Assembly: GCF_018417535.1 (NCBI RefSeq) | Contig: NZ_CP070978.1 | Span: 2,108,001-2,172,000, forward strand | Reading direction: 5' to 3' | From: Burkholderia pyrrocinia | GTDB lineage: Bacteria; Pseudomonadota; Gammaproteobacteria; Burkholderiales; Burkholderiaceae | Length of the DNA stretch: 64,000 nucleotides | Shown: one piece after another, positions 51,976 through 59,676 of the stretch | How positions within the stretch are numbered: position 1 is the first letter of the stretch | How the letters are laid out: each line of letters opens with the position of its first letter | Made by a program: the position numbers and the translations under genes | The notes under the pieces: generated by a model | Databases searched by the model: none | What the model saw: only the letters and a program-made list of their open reading frames with translations | Told to the model about the DNA's origin: nothing

Positions 51976-52926
51976 ATGGCACATGAACTCGTCGTCAGCG
52001 CCACCAACGGCAGCGCAAACCTGCGAGAACTCGTCGCAGACAGTTTCCTGCCGCTGGTTTTTCACGACACCGGCCCTCTGTTCCGGATGTCGGTGCGCGT
52101 TGCGTCGGTGGGCGGGCTGCGCATGGCGGAGGTGGACACCACGGCCGTCCGGGTGGACCGCGATCGTGCGCTGGCCGCGCGCACGGAAAGCGACTGCTAC
52201 AAGATCCTGTTCCAGATCGCCGGGCAAAGCCGCATCACGCAACGCAACACGACGTCGACCGTCAATCCGGGGGAATGGGTGATCTACGACGCGACCCAGC
52301 CGTACCGGATCGAATCCGCGAACGCATCGCGCTTCGTCGCCGCGCTGACGCCGCCGAGAAGCAGCACGATGTGGCGGTGGTTCGTGGAGCGTGCGGGTGT
52401 CCAGGTTCGCCAGACCGTCGGCAATGCGCGGCTGGCGCTGCAGTCCATCCGCTTTCTGATGGACGGGCAGGTGCCGAACGATCCGGAAAGCCTGTTCGGC
52501 TTCGAGCAGTCGACGCTGATGCTGCTCGATTCGGTGATCCGCCGCGAAGCCGGCGATTCGCTCACCGGCGCCGACGCGCGCAGCGCGACCTTGCGCATGA
52601 ATGCCGAAATCCATCTCGCGCATCACTACCGCGATCCCGACCTGTCGCCGGACCGGCTGGCAAGCGCATTGAACGTATCGCGGCGCACGCTTTACAGTGC
52701 ACTCGCCGCAACCGACCAGACGCCGCAGAGCCTGATCCAGGAATACCGGCTGCAGGCGAGCCGGCGTGCACTGGAGGATCCGGCGGATACCAACCGGAAC
52801 CTGCTGGAGCTGGCGATCGCGTGCGGTTTCTCGGACATCACGCATTTCGGGCGGGCGTTCAAGGCGCGGTTCGGATGCAGCCCCGGGGCTTACCGGCTCG
52901 CGCATCGAATTATTCCGGGGGCTTGA
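51976..52926 (+). CDS. AraC-family regulator, FeaR-like
   Basis: A 316-residue regulator. The sensor domain has YKILFQIAGQSRITQRNTTS and NPGEWVIYDATQPYRIE, close to FeaR-type proteins. The HTH region has LSPDRLASALNVSRRTLYSA and LLELAIACGFSDITHFGRAF. Its ATG has no clear ribosome site. Divergent to the aldehyde dehydrogenase gene with 195 bases between, so regulation of that gene is the simplest prediction. It is the third regulator of this type in 12 kb. Confidence 0.9.
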   Translation: MAHELVVSATNGSANLRELVADSFLPLVFHDTGPLFRMSVRVASVGGLRMAEVDTTAVRVDRDRALAARTESDCYKILFQIAGQSRITQRNTTSTVNPGEWVIYDATQPYRIESANASRFVAALTPPRSSTMWRWFVERAGVQVRQTVGNARLALQSIRFLMDGQVPNDPESLFGFEQSTLMLLDSVIRREAGDSLTGADARSATLRMNAEIHLAHHYRDPDLSPDRLASALNVSRRTLYSALAATDQTPQSLIQEYRLQASRRALEDPADTNRNLLELAIACGFSDITHFGRAFKARFGCSPGAYRLAHRIIPGA

Positions 52927-53112
52927 AACGCTGTTTCCAGCGGCCGCTCAACGTTCCGTATGCATAATAAATGCGGAGCAACCACAAGACAGCGGCGATC
53001 AAAGCATGCAACGGGAATAAATCCGGCCCGGCTCCGGTATATCGTCGGTCGCCACGCCGTTCGCCACGCCGGACGGGCGGGCGACGCCCCACCCGAAACC
53101 GCGAGACCGCTC

Positions 53113-53652
53113 ATGTCACAGCCCAACCACGCCGCCTACGCACGCTTCGCGATCGCCATGCACTGGTCGATCGCGATCCTGATCCTGTCGAACCTGTCGA
53201 TCGGGCTCTACATGGATACGTTCCCGCACAACTCGTCGCAGTTCAACGGCATCCTGTTCTATCACGCGTCGATCGGCAGCCTGATTTTCATGCTGACCGT
53301 GCCGCGCCTCGTGTGGCGCGCGACGCATACGCCGCCGCCGCTGCCGGACAGCGTTCCGGCATGGCAGGCGCGGATCGCCGGCGCGCTGCACGGCGTGCTG
53401 TACCTGCTGCTGTTTCTCGTGCCGCTGACCGGCTACGTGCACCGCCTCGCCGGTGCGCATCCGGTCAGCTTCTTCGGCATCGCCGAATTGCCGGTGCTCG
53501 TCGGCCGCGACGAACCGTTGAGACTCCTGACCGATGCGCTGCATCGTGCACTCGTGCTGACGCTCGGCTTGCTGCTGGCCATGCACGTCGCGGCCGCGCT
53601 GAAGCACAAGTTCGTCGATCGCGACGGCGTTGCCGGGCGGATGGGTATTTGA
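53113..53652 (+). CDS. Cytochrome b561 family protein
   Basis: A 179-residue inner-membrane protein with four helices. Candidate haem-b ligands are His in AIAMHWSIAILIL, FYHASIGSLIF, GALHGVLYLLLF and LAMHVAAALKHKF. It belongs to the CybB-like group that accepts electrons from quinols or superoxide. The start at 53113 gives MSQPNHAAYARFAIAMHWSI. It is a single-gene unit downstream of the AraC-type gene. Confidence 0.9.
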   Translation: MSQPNHAAYARFAIAMHWSIAILILSNLSIGLYMDTFPHNSSQFNGILFYHASIGSLIFMLTVPRLVWRATHTPPPLPDSVPAWQARIAGALHGVLYLLLFLVPLTGYVHRLAGAHPVSFFGIAELPVLVGRDEPLRLLTDALHRALVLTLGLLLAMHVAAALKHKFVDRDGVAGRMGI

Positions 53653-53706
53653 GCGGGCGCGGCGGAATCGGGCCGGCGCCCACCCCTCGTCGCGCATCGC
53701 GTTACG

Positions 53707-55197
53707 TCAGTCTTCGCCCTTCTCGAGCACGTTCTGCGTGAGCGCGACCGACGGAATCGTCGGCTTGAGCGACGCGCGGTGCGCGCGACCGCTCAGCCAC
53801 TTCCAGCCGATCACGAGCAGCAGCGCCACCAGCGGGATCGACGCGATCGTCCACGTGCCGTTCGGATAGTCGAGTGCCATCAGGACCAGCACGCCGAGCA
53901 GGAACAGCAGCGTCAGCCATGACGTCACCGGCGCGCCGGGCATCGTGAACGACACGTCATCCACCTCGCCGCGCGCGACCGCTGCGCGGAACTTCATCTG
54001 GCAGACGACGATGAATGCCCACGTGCTGATGATGCCGAGCGACGCGATGTTCAGCACGATCTCGAACACGCTCGACGGCACCAGATAGTTGAGCAGCACG
54101 CCGACGACGTAGATCGCGACCGTCACGAGGATGCCCGCGTACGGCACGGATTGCCCGCTCATCCGCCCGAGGAACGCAGGGGCCGAGCCTCCCATCGACA
54201 GCGAACGCAGCACGCGTCCGGTCGAATACAGTCCCGAGTTGAGACTCGACAGCGCGGCAGTCAACACCACCAGGTTCATCACCGAGCCGATGCCGGGCAC
54301 GCCGAGCGCGCCAAAGAACGTGACGAACGGGCTCTGGCCCGCCTTGTACGCGCTCCACGGCAGCAGGCAGACCAGCAGGACGACCGACGCGACGTAGAAG
54401 ATCGCGATGCGCCAGATCACGTTGTTGATCGCGCGCGGCAGCACCTTGCGCGCGTCCCTGCATTCGCCGGCGGCGGTGCCGACCAGTTCGACGCCCGCGA
54501 ACGCGAATACCACGCCCTGCACCAGGACCAGCGCCGGCATCAGCCCGTGAGGGAAGAACCCGCCGTTGTCGGTGATCAGGTGCATGCCCGTATCATGGCC
54601 CGCGACGTGCCCGCCGCTGCCGAGGATCACGCTGCCGATCACGAGGAACAGCACGATCGCGGCGACCTTGACCAACGCGAACCAGAATTCCATCTCGGCG
54701 AACCACTTCACGCCGATCAGGTTCATCGTCGCGACGATGCAGAGCGCGACGAGCGCGAAGATCCACTGCGGCACACCCGAAAACGGCGCCCAGTAATGCA
54801 TGTAGAGCGCGACCGCGGTGATGTCGACGATGCCGGTCATCGCCCAGTTCAGGAAATACATCCACCCGGCGACGAACGACGCTTTCTCGCCCAGGAATTC
54901 GCGCGCGTACGACACGAAGCTGCCGCTGCTCGGGCGATGCATCACGAGTTCGCCGAGCGCGCGCAGGATCAGGAAGGAAAACGCGCCGCACACCAGATAG
55001 ACGATCGCGAGCGACGGCCCGGCGGCCTGCAGGCGCGCGCCCGCGCCGAGGAACAGGCCGGTGCCGATCGCGCCGCCGATCGCGATCATCTGCACCTGCC
55101 GATTGCCGAGGGTCTTGTGATAGCCGGCCTCGTGGGATTCGAGCCAGTTCCGTTTGCTGGTGTCGCCGGTCGGCGCGGGTTCGGGAATCGATGCCAT
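53707..55197 (-). CDS. Amino-acid permease, APC family (AnsP/GabP-like)
   Basis: A 496-residue, twelve-helix importer. Helix 1 contains MIAIGGAIGTGLFLGAGARL, the substrate-binding GAIGTGLFLG motif. Other family markers are ALGELVMHRPSSGSFVSYAR, FLGEKASFVAGWMYFLNWAM and VVFAFAGVELVGTAAGECRD. It is most like L-asparagine or proton-coupled neutral amino-acid permeases. GAGGAT precedes the ATG at 55197. It is convergent with the cytochrome gene. Confidence 0.9.
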   Translation of the reverse strand: MASIPEPAPTGDTSKRNWLESHEAGYHKTLGNRQVQMIAIGGAIGTGLFLGAGARLQAAGPSLAIVYLVCGAFSFLILRALGELVMHRPSSGSFVSYAREFLGEKASFVAGWMYFLNWAMTGIVDITAVALYMHYWAPFSGVPQWIFALVALCIVATMNLIGVKWFAEMEFWFALVKVAAIVLFLVIGSVILGSGGHVAGHDTGMHLITDNGGFFPHGLMPALVLVQGVVFAFAGVELVGTAAGECRDARKVLPRAINNVIWRIAIFYVASVVLLVCLLPWSAYKAGQSPFVTFFGALGVPGIGSVMNLVVLTAALSSLNSGLYSTGRVLRSLSMGGSAPAFLGRMSGQSVPYAGILVTVAIYVVGVLLNYLVPSSVFEIVLNIASLGIISTWAFIVVCQMKFRAAVARGEVDDVSFTMPGAPVTSWLTLLFLLGVLVLMALDYPNGTWTIASIPLVALLLVIGWKWLSGRAHRASLKPTIPSVALTQNVLEKGED

Positions 55198-55880
55198 GAT
55201 CGCATCCTCATGTGCTTGCGTGATTGCGTTCGGACCGTACCGCGATCCGGGCCCGTCGGTGCCCGCGGCCGCACGACGCCCCATCACGCCGCGCATCGAG
55301 GCCGCTGCACGCTGGACATGGCGCGCGGCACCGTCAACCGCAAACGTATGCAGCCGTAATTCCGCTCACAAACGCTATGCAAATTTCGACTTGCATGGCC
55401 CCGAATCGCGCATGCGACACGAACGGAAAGCATTTCTAAATACGTCAGGATTTCGAAAGATTCGGCGCGATCCGTCGGGCTCGGCAGGACTCGTCCCGCA
55501 CGTGGACTCAACGCTCGAGCCCCCGTGGAAGTCATGACGGCCGATACGGCCACGACACCTCGGGCGCGTGTCTCGCCCGCTGCCGCGTGGAGCGCGTCGG
55601 CATCAAAAACAGCGGGAGCACGAGATAGAACTGCTCGTCGACCGACAGGCTCCAGTACTGCGCGAGCGGCACGCCCGGTGCAATCTTGTAATCGGGTACA
55701 CGCGCACACTGTTACCACGTGTAATCGACTCGCGGATCAATCCCTCGTACGCTATCGATACTCTTCCGCCCGCCCGCTTTCTCCGCTGGCGCTGCTTCGC
55801 AGGATGGGAGAGATACCGGCGCCACGGGCGTCGTCACTCAGCAGCGTGTTCTTCAACGATAAAACGTGAAAGGAACTGCC
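55198..55880. other. Long upstream region of aidA with a lux-box-like dyad
   Basis: 683 bases without a supported gene. A perfect TTAC-CACGT-GTAA palindrome at 55712-55724, within CTGTTACCACGTGTAATCG, lies about 155 bases before the aidA-type ATG and somewhat resembles sites of acyl-homoserine-lactone receptors. It does not fit the published cep-box pattern closely. Confidence 0.4.
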
Positions 55881-56453
55881 ATGTCTCATAGCTTGGATAG
55901 CTTCAAATTCATCGATGTCCTGATTGCGTTCGATGTCGAGGAGATCCTGAAAAAGAACAACAACGCGCTCGGCATGGAGCCGGATCAGGCGACCTCGCTC
56001 GGGAACGACCCCGATTCCGTCTACATGATCACCCCGCTGGCGGATGCGGCGTATGGCTATGGCCAAGGCTCGGTGCAAGGTGTGTACCAGGGCGAGGCCG
56101 GCAGCAACTTGCTGCTCAAGGCCAATGTCAACGACGTGATTTACTGGCGCACCGTGTCTCTGACGGGCACGGAAAACTACAAGTGCTTCCTGCATCGCTT
56201 CAAAGTGATCACCCGCGACCTTCTGGGCGAAGTTTCGTACCACACCGAGAACGTCACCGAGCCTTACCCGGTACCGGGCTGGCCCGACAACAACGGTGTG
56301 AAAACAGAGCAGCGCGCGGACTACTGGGCGCAAGCCACCGTGCTCAGTACCGGCCAAGAGACCTATGCGTTCGTCGTCGCCGTTTACGACCGGCACGCGC
56401 AACTGAAGGGCTACGTCACCTGGGATGCTTACCTCACCATCAGCCACGGGTGA
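55881..56453 (+). CDS. AidA/PixA family inclusion-body protein
   Basis: A 190-residue protein beginning MSHSLDSFKFIDVLIAFDVE. It shows NDPDSVYMITPLADAAYGYG, DVIYWRTVSLTGTENYKCFL and the C-terminal AFVVAVYDRHAQLKGYVTWD, all characteristic of AidA/PixA proteins. In Burkholderia cenocepacia AidA is strongly induced by quorum sensing and needed for slow killing of nematodes; PixA forms crystalline inclusions in Xenorhabdus. AAGGA precedes the ATG. It is a single gene followed by a very strong terminator. Whether it is the quorum-controlled copy cannot be decided. Confidence 0.88.
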   Translation: MSHSLDSFKFIDVLIAFDVEEILKKNNNALGMEPDQATSLGNDPDSVYMITPLADAAYGYGQGSVQGVYQGEAGSNLLLKANVNDVIYWRTVSLTGTENYKCFLHRFKVITRDLLGEVSYHTENVTEPYPVPGWPDNNGVKTEQRADYWAQATVLSTGQETYAFVVAVYDRHAQLKGYVTWDAYLTISHG

Positions 56454-56507
56454 TCTCGAACCGGCGCCTCGACAAGGCCGCGGCGTGATCGGCGCGAGGC
56501 GCCCGGC

Positions 56508-56542
56508 AGCACCGGGCGGGCGGATTCGGCCCGCCCGGTGCT
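56508..56542 (+). terminator. Strong intrinsic terminator after aidA-type gene
   Basis: AGCACCGGGCGGGC and GCCCGCCCGGTGCT form a perfect 14-bp stem with a seven-base loop, followed by TTTCC. It is the longest perfect hairpin noted in the window. Confidence 0.9.
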
Positions 56543-56590
56543 TTCCGCTGGCGAATCCATCCCGCCGCCATGAAAGGACAATCGGTCAAG

Positions 56591-58828
56591 TCACAGAAAC
56601 AGCAGCGCCGGATTCAGTTCCTGTTCGCCGCACGGCTGCGCGCGCCATCCCAGTTCCACCGGAACCGAGTAAAGCCGTCGCGCGCCAAAACGCGGCCAGA
56701 AATGGCACAGCCCCGGCGCGATGACTTGCACCACGGACAAGCCGATGTCGGGCCGCGTCTTGTCGACGACGAGCACGTCCATGCCGGCCGCCGCGATGCG
56801 CCCGACGCAATGCGCGAGCGCCGCCGGCAACGACGGTGCGTCGATCGGCTGCCACGTCGAGCGCGTCGTGCCGCGCACGCCGTTCGCCGGATACAGAAAT
56901 CCGGTTGCCGAAAGTTTGTCGCGATCCCACGGGTGCGGCGCCTCCGCTGCGACATCGAGCAACTGGTTGACTTCGGTCAGCGCCCGCTGCACTGCGATTC
57001 GGCCGTCCGGATGGCAGCCGAAGCCGATCGAGAAACGCCCGTCTTGCGGATTTTCCGCCAGCGCGGCGACAGTCGGCACCCCGAGATCGGTGGTGATGTC
57101 GAGCGCCCACAAACGCCACCCGAACGTCGCATATTCACGCACGAGCGCATCGAAATACGGATCGTCGAAACTCGCGAGATCGATGTCGGGGCGCGGAATC
57201 CGGTTGTACCACCAGATCGCGACCGCATCGCGCTCGATCAATTCGAGCATGCCCTGCAAAATCGCCTCGTCGACGCTCGATCCCGCCGCGCAGCCGTTGG
57301 GATTGTGAACGCATGCGGCGTGCGCCTGCGCACTGTCGGGCGTTTCCGCATAGCAGTAGCTCAGCGGTACGAGGTAGCGCCTGCCGGTCACGAGCGACCA
57401 GGCCGGCGTCCAGTCCATGACGTCGCGCGCCGTGAAACGCGGCGGCACCTGCTTCCGAACATCGCGGGTCAATGCGTTGATCGCATCGCGCGCGTCGAAT
57501 TGCCGTTCGCTGAACTGCTGAAGGTCGTTCACGTGAATCGGTACGGCGTCGCATGCCGGATCGGCGAGCAGGCTTTCCATGCTTCCGGTCAACGTCGCCT
57601 CGTCGCCTTGATACACGCTGCTGAACCGTTCAAGCGCCTCGCATAGCGTGCTCACGCGGGCTTGATCGTCGGTGCGGCCTTTGCCGGCGCAGATTCTGTC
57701 GAACCGGTTGCTGGCCGGTACGGCGGCCGGGCACACGAGAAAACCCGACGCATAAACCTTGCGCAGGCCCGCGTGTCGCTTCGGCATCGGGTGCAGATAC
57801 GCGATCGCGCCACTGACCGGCGAGATCAGATGGGCATAACGCTCGAACACCTGTTGCGGGTCGGCGGTACGGTAGCCGCCGTCGGCGCGCGCCAACGGCG
57901 CATGATCGGCGAGCCGCGGCGCCCGCGCCGCCTGTTCACGCATCCACGCGGGATTGCCGCAGCACGGGCATTGCGGACGCTTGAGCACGCGGTGCCGCTC
58001 GGCGGCCAACGTGTCGACGCGCTGCGCCACGATATGCGTTTGCGACCGTTCCGATGCCATGCGGTTGACCGCGATCTGCTCGAGCGTCGCCGCCACGAGC
58101 GCCGCCGCTGCTGCGGCCCCGGCGCGCGAGGCCGCCGGCGGCAGACGCGTCGCGTCGCTGCCGTGATGGCGCGCAAGCAGCGCCTCGACAGGCCGGTTGA
58201 TGCGAATCCAGTAGCGCACGCATTCGATGCACGGCGCGTCGGCCAGCGCGCCGCGGCCGGCCAGCAACGGCCCGATCAGCGTCTGCACGCCACCGGCCGC
58301 CACGACGAGCAACGCCCCGCCGCGCGCCGCCACGCGGGCGGCGCACGCGGCGAGATCGTCGCGGTCGTGCGTATCGGCGATCGCGACGGTCAATTCGGCG
58401 TCCGGCACGACATCGATGCCGGCCGTGTCGAGCGCGCGCCTGAGCGCCGCATCGTCGGCGCCGAATGCCTCGACCGCGACGCGCAGTTGAACGACGCGCG
58501 CACAAGCCGCGTCGCCGTCGAGTCCGGCGCGCTCGAAGAAGCCGCGCGCCGCATCGTCGTCGTGCGGCGAGTCGCCGCGCACGTACCCGCGACGCACCAG
58601 GTGATCGAGCCGCGCGAGTACGTCCCATTCACCAAACGTGCCGGCAAGCGATGTCACGATCTCGGCGATCGTCATCCGCGCCCGCAAGCAGGCGGCTATC
58701 TGCACGAAGATCGCGCCGGACAGCATCGCGCGTTTGAATTCGTCGACGACGAACAGCGTCTCGGGGCCCGCATCGAGCACGAGCAAATGCGGTTTGAAGC
58801 GCAACACGCGCGAAAAGTCATCAAGCAT
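56591..58828 (-). CDS. TOMM cyclodehydratase: fused E1-like partner and YcaO domain
   Basis: A 745-residue protein. Residues 1-300 form the leader-binding, E1-like part with zinc pairs C200-x2-C203 (CIECVRYW) and C287-x2-C290 (CPCC). Residues about 335-740 are a YcaO domain, with ATP/Mg residues in STLCEALERFSSVYQGDE (Glu397, Glu400), LELIERDAVAIW (Glu529, Glu532) and LTEVNQLLD (Glu619, Gln622). It would turn Cys, Ser or Thr of a precursor into azolines using ATP. Its end, ELNPALLFL, lacks the PxPxP tail seen in many TOMM YcaO proteins. It lies after precursor A, separated by a terminator. Confidence 0.9.
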   Translation of the reverse strand: MLDDFSRVLRFKPHLLVLDAGPETLFVVDEFKRAMLSGAIFVQIAACLRARMTIAEIVTSLAGTFGEWDVLARLDHLVRRGYVRGDSPHDDDAARGFFERAGLDGDAACARVVQLRVAVEAFGADDAALRRALDTAGIDVVPDAELTVAIADTHDRDDLAACAARVAARGGALLVVAAGGVQTLIGPLLAGRGALADAPCIECVRYWIRINRPVEALLARHHGSDATRLPPAASRAGAAAAAALVAATLEQIAVNRMASERSQTHIVAQRVDTLAAERHRVLKRPQCPCCGNPAWMREQAARAPRLADHAPLARADGGYRTADPQQVFERYAHLISPVSGAIAYLHPMPKRHAGLRKVYASGFLVCPAAVPASNRFDRICAGKGRTDDQARVSTLCEALERFSSVYQGDEATLTGSMESLLADPACDAVPIHVNDLQQFSERQFDARDAINALTRDVRKQVPPRFTARDVMDWTPAWSLVTGRRYLVPLSYCYAETPDSAQAHAACVHNPNGCAAGSSVDEAILQGMLELIERDAVAIWWYNRIPRPDIDLASFDDPYFDALVREYATFGWRLWALDITTDLGVPTVAALAENPQDGRFSIGFGCHPDGRIAVQRALTEVNQLLDVAAEAPHPWDRDKLSATGFLYPANGVRGTTRSTWQPIDAPSLPAALAHCVGRIAAAGMDVLVVDKTRPDIGLSVVQVIAPGLCHFWPRFGARRLYSVPVELGWRAQPCGEQELNPALLFL

Positions 58829-58850
58829 CGTCGGGTTCCGTGCGGCGGGT

Positions 58851-58894
58851 AAAAAAACATCGCGCGACCCGGGCAGCCGACCCGGGCCGCGCGA
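58851..58894 (-). terminator. Intrinsic terminator/attenuator between precursor A and cyclodehydratase genes
   Basis: On the minus strand a hairpin of TCGCGCG...CCCGGG with CCCGGG...CGCGCGA (58860-58894, one internal mismatch zone) is followed by TGTTTTTTT (58851-58859). It begins 26 bases after the precursor stop. Partial read-through would give much precursor and little enzyme. Confidence 0.85.
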
Positions 58895-58919
58895 CGGTGC
58901 GCGGCTCGGCCGCGCCAGG

Positions 58920-59282
58920 TCAGCAGCAGGTGAACAGGTAGCTCGGCCCGGCGTCGCAGTAGGCCGCGAGCGCGACGGCCTCTTCGTCCAGGTTCGTCGG
59001 TTGCTCCGGTATGCCGACCGTCATCACGTTGCGCGGCAGGTTCCAGCTACCGCTGCCGTTTCCGTCGCTCGTCCAGCCATGATCGCCGCCCGTTTCGACG
59101 ACCTCGACGTCGATGATCCACGGGCACTGGTAACCGAAGTATTTCGCGAGCGTGTCCAGCGGTTTCTCCAGCAGCTCGCCCTTGAACTCCGGGTTCCGCC
59201 ATGAAAGCGCGATCGCGCGCAGATAGACCTTCTGAAACTCCAGCATCGATTCGAGCGTCGGATTAGCGTTGTCCTTTGCCAT
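58920..59282 (-). CDS. TOMM precursor peptide A, BMA_0021/BMA_0022-type, Cys-rich core
   Basis: A 120-residue peptide. The leader resembles nitrile-hydratase-alpha-like leaders: YLRAIALSWRNPEFKGELLE, KPLDTLAKYFGYQCPW and IIDVEVVET. After a Gly/Ser/Asn-rich middle and NVMTVGIPEQP comes EEAVALAAY and the end CDAGPSYLFTCC. The tail has three Cys, one Ser and one Thr in its last 12 residues and is the probable azole-bearing core. No double-glycine site is obvious before it. It starts 16 bases after precursor B and precedes a terminator and the cyclodehydratase gene. Confidence 0.85.
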   Translation of the reverse strand: MAKDNANPTLESMLEFQKVYLRAIALSWRNPEFKGELLEKPLDTLAKYFGYQCPWIIDVEVVETGGDHGWTSDGNGSGSWNLPRNVMTVGIPEQPTNLDEEAVALAAYCDAGPSYLFTCC

Positions 59283-59298
59283 GTCGGTTTCCCCGAGG

Positions 59299-59643
59299 TC
59301 ATTCCATGATGGTGATGTGGTTCGCGTTGTACGCGGCCAGCGCCTGCGCGAATTGCGCCTCGTCCGCCGGCGCGGGCGGCAGAAACAGGGTGAGCTTGTT
59401 TTTCCGGCCGCCCGTCCAGTCGCCATTGACGCTCGGCGTCCAGGCAGACGACTTGGTCTGCACCTTCAGGTCGAGCTTGAACGGAAAGTGATAGTCGAAA
59501 TGCTCGCGCAACGCCAGGACCGGATCGGCCTCGAGCTCGTCGACAAACGCCGGGGAATGCCACGCGAGGGCGATCGCCCGGATGACGGTTGCCCGATATT
59601 CGAGAAACTGTTCGTACGTCGGTAATCGAAGATCCTTGCTCAT
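59299..59643 (-). CDS. TOMM precursor-like peptide B, core without cysteine
   Basis: A 114-residue paralogue of precursor A. Matching segments are VIRAIALAWHSPAFVDELEA, DPVLALREHFDYHFPFKLDL, a Gly/Asn-rich middle (SVNGDWTGGRKN), LTLFLPPAPAD and QALAAY. Where A continues CDAGPSYLFTCC, B ends NANHITIME, with no Cys and only one Thr. It has no Cys at all. AGGAG is nine bases before the ATG. It may be a partner or scaffold that pairs with A, a decoy, or a precursor modified in another way. Confidence 0.82.
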   Translation of the reverse strand: MSKDLRLPTYEQFLEYRATVIRAIALAWHSPAFVDELEADPVLALREHFDYHFPFKLDLKVQTKSSAWTPSVNGDWTGGRKNKLTLFLPPAPADEAQFAQALAAYNANHITIME

Positions 59644-59676
59644 CGGTATGTTCTCCTGATTGACGAATGGAACCAC

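Noticed and set aside
58920..59643. Calling the two small proteins nitrile hydratase subunits
   Set aside because: They share only the leader-like region; the metal-binding C-x-x-C-S-C motif of nitrile hydratase is missing, and the YcaO neighbour points to RiPP precursors.
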